Shown: positions 38,649 to 51,708 of the stretch, one piece after another
How the letters are laid out: each line of letters begins with the position of its first letter
Numbering within the stretch: position 1 is the first letter of the stretch
Source: Piper betle
Lineage: Eukaryota; Streptophyta; Magnoliopsida; Piperales; Piperaceae
DNA length: 64,000 nt
Direction: 5' to 3'
Assembly: GCA_033002965.1 (NCBI GenBank)
Contig: JAURVB010012882.1
Location: forward strand, 83,287-147,286
Program-made: the position numbers and the translations under genes
Notes under the pieces: generated by a model
Databases searched by the model: none
Seen by the model: only the letters and a program-made list of their open reading frames with translations
Told to the model about the DNA's origin: nothing

Positions 38649-39880
38649 CTAAACAGAAGTTGCTTGCTTCTGAACAAATGCCACTCCTCTTTCAATGCTG
38701 GCTTTCAGTTCAGGTTTTAGGGCCTCCAGAGCCTTCACCTCATACTCGGTCAAGCCCCGTAGATCAGTTGATATCAAAGCTTCCACGCCTTTCCTACCAA
38801 GTTTAACCCTTGATGCAAAAAAGGGTAGCTCGGTAAGGTCAGACTGCACGTAGGCGCATTCATAGACGTCCATGTCTCCATCTAGTGCCCTCAGAGAAGA
38901 CTCCACAAATCTAGCTGCTGCATATGCCACGGACAACGTAGCAGATCCAGCACCAGCCTTGGCCTCAACAACTTCTGTCCCAGCATTCTGAATTCTAAAT
39001 GTAATTTCTTCGACTTCTTCATCTGTAAAGGTCACTGATGGTTTAGTCTTGGACAGAAGTGGCAAAATGGTGATTCCTGCATGCCCTCCAACAACTGGAA
39101 CATCAACATCAATAAGCCTCAGCTTCTTCTTGCGTGCAACAAAAGTGTTGGCCCTCACCACATCCAGTGTAGTCAACCCAAAAAGTTCTTTGGGTCATAC
39201 ACACCCCTTTCCTTCAGGACTTCAGCTGCTATTGGTACTGTAGAATTTATTGGATTACTAATTATATGGATAAATGCATTGGGGCAATTATCTGCAACAG
39301 CCTCCACCAGGGTACGGACTATATTTGCATTTACATTGAAGAGATCATCCAAAATCATGCCAGGTTTTCTAGGAACCCCAGCAGGGATGACAACAACATC
39401 CACACCTTTGAGAGCATTAGCCAACTCAGTGGGACCAGTAAAATCGAAGACCTGAGATGGGGTGTTGCAGTGGCTAAGATCAGCAGCAACTCCTTTGACA
39501 TCTTCAACATCATAAAGATGGAGGGCTGATACCAAGGGTGACATTTTAATCAGTAAAACAAGAGGCTGCCCAACCCCTCCAGCAGCCCCCAGGACAGCCA
39601 CTTTGAAAGTCGAAGCTTGAGGCTGAAAATGATTTGCTTCGGCCTGACGTTGCTTAAAGGTTCTCATAACAAGAGATCTACCCAACATTGAAATACTTTC
39701 CTTTCCCATAAAGGAAGCCTCAGACTCGATACTAACTGATGATGATGCTTTGAGACCACTGAACTGCTTGAAAGTTGGTGTCCTTAATCTAAGATCGAAG
39801 GGCGTGCACTTAGTTACTGGGGCCAAAGAACCATGAGCAACTGAGCCAATAACCAACTGAGACAATGTAGCTGCAGCCAT
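38649..39880 (-). CDS. MDH: NAD-dependent malate dehydrogenase, plastid type
   Basis: Interconverts malate and oxaloacetate with NAD(H) and supports plastid redox balance and malate export. The coding region is one exon of 1232 nt, about 410 codons. Residues 1 to about 85 are a Ser/Leu-rich transit peptide starting [10 protein letters not shown]. The Rossmann motif is [14 protein letters not shown], and substrate and catalytic motifs are [10 protein letters not shown] (mobile-loop arginine), [12 protein letters not shown] and [12 protein letters not shown] (catalytic His). The C-terminal half is near identical to remembered plastidic NAD-MDH sequences, ending GVAFVQKQ. The frame breaks once: after YDPK the first frame reads NFLG and hits TGA at 39173-39175, while the other frame continues with LFG and then [12 protein letters not shown]. 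One missing base around 39180-39194 explains this. Plastid genes of this type usually lack coding introns, as here, and a 5' UTR intron probably lies upstream. Confidence 0.95.
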
Positions 39881-41580
39881 AATTATCTTTCAACTCTGCG
39901 GTCTTAACTGCAATTTCATCACAAGTGTGTAAAAGTCAAAAGTCCTTGACAAGGAAGTTGCATTTATTTTATTTCCATAAGTTTAAGCACAAAAAATGCT
40001 AATACTATGAAAAGGCAGATATGGATGCAAACTATAAAGATCAAATTTCATCAAGCTCATTATTGGCAAAATGCATGTACCAGTTTACAAAGTGGGAAAT
40101 AGAAAATATTAATAACTAAACCTCAATGGATCTTAATACCTCCAAATAATGAATCTAAGCATAGTTATAAATGACATGCCAAGTGTAACACTAGGTCTTT
40201 CCCATATAATGTATGTGCGAAACAAAAGAGTTAGTTTCCCCAAAAAAGAATGGTATTGCAGCTGATAATACAACAGTTTATTGGCCCTACCAAGGGTTTT
40301 GCACCATATCAGGCAAGATAAACAATAAAACAAATGATCGATTAATAAGATAAAAACCTCAAACACCTGTCATAAGAAAGTTAGATCCCTAGTTCCACCA
40401 CGTGCAGAGGAGTGTGGTAACCTCTATATCAAGATTAGAAATGGGCTTGCAAAAATGTAAGTTAAGAACTGATTTAATCAAACTCAGATAGCATATATAT
40501 TTTCTCTAGCAGCATATGGTTTAGCCCTTTTGCATACACAGATGCTTCACTTAAAATGAGAAGCGAACTGCAAGCAAGATAAAAATTTTAAAAAGAATTC
40601 CATTAAGACGGGGAAGCATTGAAACATTGGAAGTTGGATGCAAAAATGCATCCCCCACTATCAATGCTCGATTATGATCTAAACTTTAAAAAGAATGTAA
40701 AAAGAAACCAAAGGCCACTGGACAGATTAGAGGGGCTAACAAGATCGAGCAGCTTGGACCATAAAGCGCAATAGAAACAGTTCAAAATTAAAACTGCAGA
40801 CCTAACCAGTAATTAACTCTGGCATGGTAAGTAAATCACTTTTTTTTTTAAAAATAACAACCGAGCAAAATTGTTTTGAGCCCCAAATATACCACGGCTA
40901 TTTTCATGCCCAATACATGTTCACATAAGGGAACTTAAATGCTGAAAAAATCAATCCAAATTCTAATATGAAACCCAAACTGGTGAACAAAAACCTTCAA
41001 TTAAATATATATAAATCCGAAAGGACTTATTCAATTAATTCCCACTAAACTTTTTTAGTTCCAAAAAAAGTATATACAACTCTAAGCTGCATAACCATAC
41101 CAAGCTAGCATCAATAATAAAAAGCATACATCAAAATCAGACAGGAATCACAAAAAACACAGAACCCATCAATTTCCCATCACTCCACGCTGCAAACAAC
41201 CAATTCCAGGTGCAAGTACTGAACTTTCCACCTCCCAAACTACACACCCACACGAACCATCAATAAAGCAACCACTTCGACCACCGCAACATCGAGACAA
41301 ATAAAGAAAAACTCATAAAATTTACACACCCCCCCCCCAAAAAAGCAGCAGCAGCAGCAGTAGCAGAAGAACAGAAAAAAAAAAGAATACATGGAGATAA
41401 CAAGACTGGAGCTTTCGGAGAAGAAGACGGACGGCGTGGAGATTGATACCTCGGAGAAGAAGATAGACGACGGCCAGCCAAGATCGGCCAAAGAAGGAGC
41501 AAAGATGGTGGAGGTGGAAGGCAGTTCTGCAGGCCGGAAATGGAGAATACAAGGTGGTCAGGTTTTCCACATTTATTATT
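39881..41580 (-). other. Probable 5' UTR with a 1.5-kb UTR intron of the MDH gene
   Basis: On the minus strand a good acceptor (GAAATTGCAG, ending near 39911) lies about 30 bp upstream of the start codon. A candidate donor (CCGAG followed by GTATCAATC) lies near 41449. Between them is AT-rich sequence with no open frame. The proposed first UTR exon would run from about 41450 to about 41560. A GCA-type trinucleotide run is at about 41344-41362, next to a C run at about 41329-41338. Supported by splice-site reading only. Confidence 0.45.
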
Positions 41581-41602
41581 ATTTTCCCGTTTTTTTAATA
41601 GG

Positions 41603-41611
<9 letters not shown>

Positions 41612-41634
<23 letters not shown>
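41612..41634. repeat. (TA)n microsatellite
   Basis: A TA run upstream of the proposed MDH 5' exon, possibly within its promoter. Confidence 0.9.
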
Positions 41635-41639
41635 ATAGT

Positions 41640-43300
41640 TGGTATTTTTTCTTTTTTTAATTTTTTTAAAAATAAAGGTAGTATTTTTTTTCTTTTAAAA
41701 AGTATTTTTTATCAGGTTGGTTAAATAATGTAGTAGTAGTGGTCATCGAAACATTTTTTATTATTTAATTGTTCAAACTTTAGTTTTTTTTTGTTTTTAA
41801 ATTATAGTCGAGCTTGTTAATATTTATAGGCATTCGAATTCAAGTTTAGTTGTTAAACAATCAAATTGAAGCAAGTTCTAATTAACTAAGGTAGTTTACT
41901 TTAGATTATCTTTTAAGAATAATTTATTATAAAATTTGTATTTATTTTTTTCATAATAAATACATTAAATGGAGTCATTTTACATTAAATATGTATTGTA
42001 TTGTATATGAAATGTTGCTTTTTATTATTTTATCTATTTACTTTTATAATAAAATAAAATTTTAATATTTACCTCTAATTAAAAGTAAAAAATTTAAACG
42101 ATCAAAATATAATAAAATATAAAAATAATAAATTAAATTATTATAATTTATCTTATTATTCAATTGATATCTATTGTTAAAGTTAGAGATAATCTTTATT
42201 TAAAATATTAGATTTTTACCATCTATCTTATTATTCAACAATGACTTATTATAAAATTAAAATTTCTCAATAATACTGGTCAATATAAATGGCTGAGTTG
42301 TTTATGTCGGGTAGCTAAACCTTTGTGATCGATAATTCCTACTATTTTTTAAATCTTAATTAAGATGTGTTAAGGCAATTTTTTTTTTAAAAAAACAGAC
42401 AAATGTGCACAGAGACTTCTCGGATCACCTTCATTTACACAGTAGAGTCCTTAATAAAAATGACCGGGCATTAATATGATCCTAGCGTAGAGACCTTCAA
42501 CTGAACTTGATTTAGTTTGATGTGAATTTCGATCAAAAGCTCATTTCCAGAAGTGATGCGAATTTGAATGAAGCAAGTTTGGGCTTCTGTATTTTCGACT
42601 CGTTTGAATAAAAATATATAGAATCTTAGTAATTCAAGGGTAGTTTCGTTAGAGTAAAACAATTTGCATGTAGTTTCAGGTGGCAAAGTAGTCGACGTTA
42701 ATTGAGCTCATATATGGCCTTGCTGTGTGAATGATGGGAAATGCTAAGAACTTTCATTTCAGAAATGGGACTGAGCAATCATCAACAACATGGAAGTAAA
42801 GCTACAATTGCTACAAGGAGTGGTAGAAACGTAGAACTCCCAACAATATGATCACCATTTTAGTCTCACTGCAACTAGTTTATCTCTACTCATTCAGTAT
42901 TTCATCTTCACAAGCTAGAAAATGGATGAGCTAACTTCTGAAAGAGTTAATTTGAGGTCGCTTGCTCTCATCTTAGCTCAATATGTAGCCAATATTAGCA
43001 ATTGTTTTCTAGCAGTTTTTTTATTGTTACAATAGTTCCATGACCAGAAGATGTTCAACAAGGAAAATTAAAGACATATATAAGCAATGTTATGTTATAG
43101 GAAGTTCTACATAGCCAAGCTGGCAAGGGAGGGCTGTTTTATTATTCCAACTTCGTTTATGTACAATGGAGAACTAGATTCTAACCAGGGCATTTCACTT
43201 AGGATAGACAAAATGAGCCATCTTTGAGATTGTTAGGAGCTATGAACAGGCTAGAGGATTTCTTCATTTTGAGGACATGGATATCTTCTTGGTTTCTGGG
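41640..43300. other. AT-rich intergenic region
   Basis: 41640-42400 is extremely AT-rich with no recognisable feature. 42700-43300 is the 3' flank of the CCT-domain gene. No gene seen. Confidence 0.5.
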
Positions 43301-45535
43301 TTAGCCTTGTCTTTGGTTGGAGATGGCAGTTTCTTCAATTCTTGCAAACCTCCCCCTCACTCTTGGCTGGCTATCTGCCAGAGCTTTCCTACATGCATAC
43401 TGCAAGAAAGAAGCCAAGAATTAATTAACAGTGCTTATAGTTGAATCAATTCCTTGTTTTGCAAATCAATGAGTGATGAATAAGAACCACTTGTGAATTC
43501 TAGTAAGGAAGAGAACTACAAGGATTTTAAGAGCAGATGATGACATATGATTGCTGGTTCTCTTATCAAACAATATATGGAAGGAAACCAACAAGCAAAA
43601 GATCTACCAAGATGAGCTAATAACCTAATACTATTTCCTCACCTTGATTTTTCTTCCAAAGTTCCTCCTATTCTTCTTCTTCCTGTATCTTAAAAGCCGT
43701 TCTTCGCGCTCCTCGCGTGTGTAACATCCGACGGGTAGCAAACAAGGGGACTGCACAACGACCGTGCCCATACTAATAAGTGTCTGTTGTCATGACAAAA
43801 AAATTCACTTCTTGTTCTCAGAAACAAGAATAAGATGCATACGAGCTCAAGCTGTTCGGAAAGAGAATCATTTAATATTTACATTTTAACACTCAGTGTG
43901 AACTCACTGATGCAACCTAGAATCAATTTGCAGTAAGTTGATAGGTGTTATCCTACTTTGGCAAACAAAATGACAAGATTGGTAGTGTCATGAAAACATT
44001 TCCTATATGCTAACCTGCATATCTCCCTCACTGAATGCTCTTCTCATCCCAGAAGTATCTATATTGAGACCTTGAAAATTCAGAAAGTTTGATTTAGTCG
44101 GTAAGCCACTATTTTTCCCAGTTGAGGTGAGGCAGCCAGCACTGGTACTCTTTTGTATGGTTCCATCTGAACCATGATCTGATGCTAAACCTTCTCCTGT
44201 CATTTTAACAGGGACCTTGACATCTGGAATTTCTGGGGAAGATTCATGCATAACAGGTTTTTCCAGTAGATCACTGCATTCATAGAAGACATCATCCAGC
44301 AAAGGACCGGTTTGCATTGTAAGTATATCTGTGAGCTTCACTGCTTGAGAACAAATTCCATCTTCACCACCAGAAATGATGGAAATGGTAGCCAGGTCAA
44401 GATCCAATATTGGTTCTTCTATGATTGTGGTGATGGGTTCTGGAGCTTTAAATAGATCTCCCTCCCCTCCCAAGTTATATTCAGAAATGGTCGAGGTTTG
44501 AACTAGTTTACCCTTCACAGAGACAAGAACAAAACAAATAAGCTGGTCAGATTAAGGAAACTGAACATATACAAAGAAAATACTTTTTGCCTAAGTAGCT
44601 TATTTGGCGTGAAAATCTGGCTACAATAACAAGGTATTCCTTTCACACAGTTCCATCAATGACAAGGAAAGAGAGGTTGGTATTAGAGTTGCATTAATAA
44701 GAATGTATATCAGGGAAGGTAAAAAAAAATTACTGAATTGAGCTTTGCCTGACCAGTACTTGTCCAGTTTCAAGATTTATAAGTTTATGGTAAATCTTCC
44801 AATCCTATCAGATTGAAGAAGAGTGGACAAGTAGTTGAAACTTACTTGCTGGACAAAAAAGGTGCAAATTTCCAAGCTCTGTAGTGTAGAATTAAAAAAA
44901 TTTCAAGGGAATTGTAAGAAGACTTAATAACTGGAATTGAACACCTAGACAGTTTATTTAACTAACTTCATTTTATTAAAAAATTTGATCTGCAAATTAT
45001 ATATTTGAGGATGAACATTAGGCTTTTTATTCTGCATCATGCAAAATTTATTTCTTTCATATAAAAGATATTAGGTGATAATACTCTTTTCATGTTTACC
45101 AGTTAATGGAAGAGCATAGGAAGGTACCCAGCATAAAATCTAGAATTCTAGTGACCATACTTTGAAGATTGGGAAGAGAAAAATAAACAATCTTCAAAAT
45201 GAAAGAAAAAAATAGCAAATGGATTGAGAAAAAAAAGACAGAAAGGAAAACTCAACATCAGAATCAATTCAGGAAAAAGAATAACACTTGAAAACTGCAA
45301 ATAAGAAGAATAAAAAGAAAGCATTCATCTAATTTCAACAAACCAAAATTCACAGCATGATAGATCATGAGAACAACCAACATCCTATTGACAAAACAGA
45401 GGAAGCAAAACAATTGATAGCCAAAATACCCACCACTGCATTTGCATCACCAACAGCCCACATCTCCCCAAGCTGTTGAGTCTCCTGTGAGCAGCTCTGG
45501 AAGTAAGGGAAGAGAAGGCCAGCTTCACTATACAT
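43301..45535 (-). CDS. CCT-motif family protein (CMF type)
   Basis: Nuclear regulator of the CONSTANS, CO-like and TOC1 (CCT) motif class that lacks a B-box. The model is clean: four exons, 45535-45434, 44512-44015, 43783-43643 and 43399-43301, encoding 279 residues, all junctions in phase 0. The start MYSEAGLLFPYFQ is a conserved opening of this subgroup as I recall it. Residues about 35-200 are an acidic, Ser/Thr-rich segment. The CCT motif is split by the last intron: REERLLRYRKKKNRRNFGRK, then IKYACRKALADSQPRVRGRF and ARIEE near the C terminus. It belongs with ASML2/CIA2-like proteins, some of which control sugar-inducible or plastid genes, but which subgroup cannot be settled by eye. This is one of two genes readable from start to stop without a frame break or reading beyond the window; the other is the short UGE exon as far as it goes. 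Confidence 0.9.
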
Positions 45536-48500
45536 CCTTTCTCTTCCTTCCTTGGCAATCTCTAGGTAACCTTGAAGTAAGCCAACACCTTAACGAGATG
45601 GTGCAGTGGACACAAGAAGTTAAAGCAAGAATGGGGAGAAGAATCAAATGATCACTTGCTCCTCCTTTTTGTTGCCTTGCCCAATCCAGTCTCTTTCACA
45701 AGTTACAGGTTTCCTTTTACAATAGTCCAAACGTGGTGTTTACAGTTTTTATTTTTCTCACAAACTACCAAACACCATCTTCATATGATCATACATACAC
45801 ATACATATACAATATATATAGTCCCTCAACACTAACTTTGGTATGATATTTCTTATAGTGGCGGTAAATTATATGTACTAGTAGAAGATACGATGGTTCT
45901 GACAATGGCCAGTGGATTCCATTATTATAGAGCTATTGAAGAAGACGACGAAGCTTGCCACTATAGTAGCTGCTACTTGCTGGCAATGCTGCATGTGTGT
46001 GCCAATTTCTGGATATCAAAGACTGCCTTTTCTTGCAACTTTTTACTTCCCTTTAGGTTGTGAGAATAAAGCAGGAAAGGAACAAAAATCATAAGAAAAA
46101 ATTGCAATGCAGCCGAATCTGGTCCTAGTAGAATGCACCAGTTGCTAGTGACCATTAGAGTCAAGTTGGTAAAAGAAAACAGAGCCATTGGTCGGAGAAA
46201 GCATGAGATTGAAGAATGTTTGCTGCTAATCAGAAGCTAAAGAGATTCTTTTTTTCCAGTTTGGGGTGATCACTGGATTCTTATATCCAACTTGAGAAGG
46301 AAAGTTGTTTCCAATACTCTGCCAAATTTTCTCCCACAAAGATAAAAAATGTGAAGATACCATGAAGATTGAATGTTCTTTTTATCATGGGTGTAGGCAT
46401 TCATCTTGGAACTTCTATTGCAACGAGGGCAAGGAAATTGTTCATATTACAGTCCAAATTTGTTACAATAATGAATTTTAGGACTGTGACACTTACCTAT
46501 CTATTCAATCAAAATTCTCTCGTACCAACATCAGGACCAAGTCAGTAGATGACAGATGTTGCTTCCTTCATTACTTAATGTCAATGAGGAAATGTCAAAA
46601 TGGAAATTATATTATCAGTAGGATAGTATGCTGTTAATGTCAGTAGCCTCGATGAAGTTGATATCTGTTATACACAGCCCGTGACTATTAACATAACTGC
46701 AACGTACTAACGGACAATGAATAAGACACCTTAATGTACCTTATAGACGATGGCATCTTTCATAACCATCCAGGACAAGTGATCTCTTCATCATAGAAGG
46801 TCAAGAGAATGGAGACATGAACAAAATCCTAAGCATAATGCACCATCGTTTATATTTTTCCGGAAAGTTGCATTCATAATCGGTTTTTGGAAGATGGCCC
46901 TGGAAGCCCATGATGCTTTTTTTGATTCTTTCCTTGTGGGTCTCATCTTGACATGGATGGGACAAAGAATTGCAGAAAGACGTAGACAAAAGGTGTTCGT
47001 AGATGGAATGTAGGACCGTCTTGGTGTTGTAGGGTGTGTCAATTTTCTGATAGTGTTTTTGGACATCTGGGCCTCAACAACACAAGCTTACGAAGCATTG
47101 TGACGTGAAATGAAATGTGATAACAAACCAGGAGAGATGAACAAGGTACAAGGGCTCCGAAGCATTAAAATGAGAGTACTTGAATCTCACCCATGCTCAC
47201 TCTACCAGGTTGAGAATGACATTTCTCTGGATTTTATTCATTGGTGTGGTCCAGAAGCAGCCAGAGCTGTGTAACTACAGCTGGTGTGGTTGGTATCATA
47301 ATCAAGTGTTAATTCCAAGCCTTGGACGCTTCTGTGTATGAAGGTGTACATGTCAATCATGGGAACAGTGATAGCCTGTCCATGTATTTTTTCACCATTT
47401 TAAGAGCAAAATGACATTGATGATGCCCACAGAAACTTTCACAACGTATTTTGTCATGAAACTGACGCTCATGTGTTGCAAAGAATGAATTCTGGCTCAA
47501 GAATGGAATTGCAAAAACATAGTTTTACCATGGCATCCTCCTAGTTTGTCCTTTTTTTAACTGTGATTGATACATGATAAGTTAGGGGGCCCCTTCAAAC
47601 TGTGACAGAAATATAGGACATATGAGTGATGGCATGGATGACGATTGAAGCTGCAAACTTTTGGCCGAGGGCGACCCATGTATCATGATGGTAGCGTGTC
47701 CAGGAGGCTTGGAGGTCCGTGTAGGGAAGATAAGAACTAAGAAAATGAATTGGAAAGGACCACCCCAAGGTAAGGACAAGGTACAACAATAATGCAGGAG
47801 AGAAGGGGGAAGGGGGGACATCCATGGAGTCTTATCGAGTGATGAAGAACACAATTGACCAATATATACAGTAGTAACAAAAGAGAGAGTGATTTTCTTT
47901 AAAACACACATGTGTTTTCATAATCCATTCTCTGTTCATATAACCTGCACAATGCTTATGCTTCATAAAGATGTATCAGTGTAGAGTTTACGACGAACTT
48001 TTTCATGGTTTGCGCAACACATTCATTTGCATAAATGGTGCAACCGCCAATTTTTTGTTCTTTTCTTTCCGTCCATTTCTACGAGCCAAACAAATCTGCT
48101 GCACAACAAACACAACCAGGAGAAGAAAAATATCAACCGCATAGCTAACTCTCCAGCTCTCCGTCGCCCCAGAAAGAGCAAGCCCAAACATGACGTTCAA
48201 TTTCCCCATCAAATACTAAGATATTCAGTATATATATGATATTCATTTAATATTGTTAGCAGTGCTTACTGTTTTAATTCAAGAGGAGGTTGAATGAGTA
48301 AAAAATTAAAAGGCACCTTTTTTAGTTATCCATGATTATGATTATGGGGATGGCTTAAATTAAAACCCATTTTTTAATAGGTTCTAAACCCAGCCATATA
48401 TGTAATCACGGATGGCTAAAGATGAGGTGCCCTTCGAGTGAAGCCTCTGAAGGCACCCCTAAGACTACCTGCCCTCAAGTTAAAACTGTCAGCCGAGGAC

Positions 48501-49300
48501 GGCGGTACATGTTGAAGCCAAGTTATTGCAGAAGCCGCCCTTCTTCACAAGGCCGATCCCATTTGTCGGGTTAGAGGCTTATGGCTAATGGCATATAATA
48601 GGGGAGGGTTTTTTTGTGGTCACAATAGGGTTTGGGTTGTTTTATATAAGCCCTATTTGGGGCGGCCTCAGTTATCACTTTTGACAAATAAAAAATTACC
48701 AACAAAACTAAAATCAATTTTTAGCAATTTAGCTCTTTCATCCCAGTGTCGTGTAATTATTGGGAATAATGTTATAGTATAGATCAGCATCAGGGCATAA
48801 AAGACGCCGTCAGCTCAACTTGAAAAAAATGACACTGCAAAATAGATACTGTAAAGAGGGCCAGAGCTTGGCTTCTCCCCCATTGTGGCTCACATCTAAG
48901 TGTAACTGTTCAGATTTCTGTGAACGCATTTTGCGAGCAGAGGCCAGTAAGAGAAACTTGACATATGTTTGCCTCCATATAAAGGTGAATCGAACCCATC
49001 TTCTCTTGTAACCCTTTCTTTCCCACACCTCTACTCTCTTTTTTCAATAAGCTCAGCATTTCTAATTCTTACGAGAGGGTACAATCGCCTCAACACACTC
49101 ATACCAACCATACAAATGCAAATCTGAAATCATAGAAGCAGAAACCCATCTACATCGACAGTTCGTAGACCACTGGCCTTGCAAAGATGATATTCCGTTT
49201 GCACCGAAAGACATCTTACATTACAAGGCGTTGTAGCTGAAACCTACATACTACTACACATATCGATCATAGGCAAAGTTAATACATGCGACCAAAAACA
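45536..49300. other. Intergenic region, no supported gene
   Basis: The first few hundred bases are the 5' UTR and promoter side of the CCT gene. 45700-49300 holds only short open stretches on either strand, without family motifs or consistent splicing. At 48640 a TTTTATATAAGCCC stretch looks like a TATA box but has no gene after it. Confidence 0.5.
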
Positions 49301-49305
49301 AAATT

Positions 49306-49440
49306 ACTGTCAATAGCTACCAACACAGGGAGTTCATAAAAGAGGCGACTCGTCAACTTGTCAATACAGAATAACTGTCAATAGCTACCAACACAGGGAG
49401 TTCATAAGAGAGGCGACTCGTCAACTTGTCACTACAGTCG
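49306..49440 (-). repeat. 68-bp tandem duplication in the BOBBER 3' flank
   Basis: ACTGTCAATAGCTACCAACA starts copies at 49306 and 49374. The copies are about 68 bp long and differ at only a few positions. They lie 116 bp downstream of the stop codon of the NudC-type gene, probably in its 3' UTR. Confidence 0.9.
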
Positions 49441-49555
49441 TTCCAACTCTAAAAGATGTAACGTTGCACAACAGTTTAGCAAAAGCACATAACAAAAACA
49501 ATATAACTATCAACGGTATCGGCCGATCAGAATTTGAAGGATCACAGTGATGTTT

Positions 49556-51708
49556 TTATCCTTGAGATATCTTTGCATTGGAGAAATCCATTTCAGGATG
49601 CTGCAATATCATCGACATTATGTTAAAAGAGATTATAGGAAAAATGCACAAAGTTCATGAGGTTAATCAAGGAGTGTGTCGGAAGAGAATCAAGAGATAA
49701 TCAATCACCTGAGACATGAATTTCTTGAGAATCTCTTGCTTTTGTAACTCATCACTTGTAGGCAGACCCATGGATTTCTGGCGTTGGTCAAACTGTTTTC
49801 ACCATGAAAATAACAAGTTAAATGTCGACAAATCCGTAACAGAAAATCTAACCCAGATAAAAACTAACAGATGAATAAGCTGCGTAAGAAATCACAACCA
49901 AGATGAAAAGATTCATAAAGAAAACTAAATTATTAGCTCAGTTGAAACCAAAGTCATTTCGCATTGCTCTCTTTAATTAAGCAAATCACCTCAAATGAAT
50001 GGCCCATAAAGCTAAAAGCCCCACAACAACGTAAAGAATGGACCATTAAGTGCAATACATTAATCATGTATGACACAATATTATGGAGAGGGAGTCTTGG
50101 GACCATAAGATTTAATTAGCTAACTAAATCATAGCCAGCACACTTAATAACATCCTAAATTTCCACACAGATTTGTGCAATACCAAAATCTATATGAATC
50201 GATTAATTTTCATTGACTGCAAATAAAGCTAGTAGTAGAAGTAACAGTAAACAAATTATTAAGATAGCATCAAGGGCTATAGCTCTGGTAAATTTACCAT
50301 CATCTTTTCCACAGTTTGCCGAGTCTCGGGGTCTAAATCTGAGAGCTTGCTGTTCTCAGGCTCAACCTTCTGAGTATCAATCTCAGGCTCACCTTTTACC
50401 ACGCACTTCCACCATTCCATCTGATTGTGTTTGGTCAAAAGAATGGAGATAAATCTTCCATCCTCTGAGAAATAGAAAGCAGTAACTAAGACAACCATTC
50501 CTCTAAAAATTATCCAAGATAACTTAAAACGTTGTGAAATAAAATTTCATCAGTCACTACCTATGCTCCAAAAGCAGTCGTCCACCTTGACAGACTGATA
50601 AAGCTCCCCCTAAATTATAATACAATTAGTCAGTGATGTGAAAAAAGCTAACAGCAATGTAACAACTACAAACAACACAGACGAATAGAAACACATACAC
50701 AATATCTAAAAAGGCTGGAAACCACCTAAATTTCATAGTGAGGTGGAATAAGAGTATAATTAAGGAAAACTATAACTTACATCCAGAACATAGGGCTGCC
50801 CCTTAAGTCCAACCTTCAAACGATTTTTCTTAATCTCACACGCTACAGACCTAGATTTGGTTCCTGGTGGGACTGGAATGTTGATTGTAAGTTCTTGCAG
50901 AGTCTGTGTCCAGGTGTATTTCTCAAGATCCATGCCATTGCCAGAGTTGGGACCTAATATTTTAAACCATAATCCAATTAAGCGCATTCATCAAGAACAA
51001 AACAACCACCCTTTGCCACTACAGAACCCTCCATAACCACAAAATCAAAGCTCAAAGAGCCACCACCCAACAATTCAATCAAAACAAAAATTAAAATTAA
51101 TCAAACGCACACGAACAAAAAATCAAGATTTTCGTTGCTAATGAGAAACCATTACATTCACAAATACATAGCTCACGTAATAATCAGTTAAACAAACTCA
51201 TAGCACACATAGTTTACCGCCAACAATCCAAGCTAAACATATAATAAAATCAATCAAACACGCACGAGCAAAACTAATAACCAAAAAAGAAGAAATTGCA
51301 ATCAATCAAACAAGCATGAACCAAATCGAACAAACCAAAACTACTTACTCCGCTTGCTCCCTTCGTCACCCGCACTCTTCTCATCGGCAGCAACCATGTC
51401 GACCTCCGGCACAGCCGAGGTCGCAGGCGGTGGGGCCGTCACGGGCGCCGCTTCCTTCTTGCCTCCTCCGCCTTCCTGGCCTCCTGCTTCCGCTTCTTCT
51501 CAGCGGCAGCCCTGGCGGCGGAGACGGCGGCTGCGAGATGGCTGCGGACGTCGCCGTCGGCGAGGAGGTCAGACTTGCGGCGGAGGAAGTCGACGGCGGC
51601 CTCGAGGAGGCCGGCAGGGGAGAGGCGGTCGAGGAAGGGGGCGAGGGCGTCGTCGACCGAACCGGCGGAGGCGGAGGGCTCGTCGGTAACTTCGGAGATG
51701 ATCGCCAT
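49556..51708 (-). CDS. BOB1: BOBBER/NudC-type CS-domain co-chaperone
   Basis: Small heat-shock-like HSP90-type co-chaperone; Arabidopsis BOBBER1 is needed for development and thermotolerance and is cytosolic. There are six exons: 51708-51349, 50953-50781, 50609-50561, 50464-50298, 49792-49709 and 49600-49556, about 290 residues. An N-terminal NudC-type helix ([20 protein letters not shown]) is followed by a Lys/Arg/Glu/Ala-rich linker. The CS domain is [57 protein letters not shown] and [16 protein letters not shown]. The C terminus is [20 protein letters not shown] and [14 protein letters not shown]. Exon 1 is 360 nt but needs 361 for correct phase, and the frame changes near 51463 within the GAGGAGGCAAGAAGG stretch, so one base appears to be missing. 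Without it the first exon would stop at a TGA after RRKRRP. Confidence 0.95.

Noticed and set aside
46791..47066. 91-codon minus-strand open frame
   Set aside because: Compositionally unremarkable, no family motif, no splice partners.
48588..48782. Open frame after a TATA-like sequence near 48640
   Set aside because: No motif, and the putative TATA lies inside the frame; likely chance.
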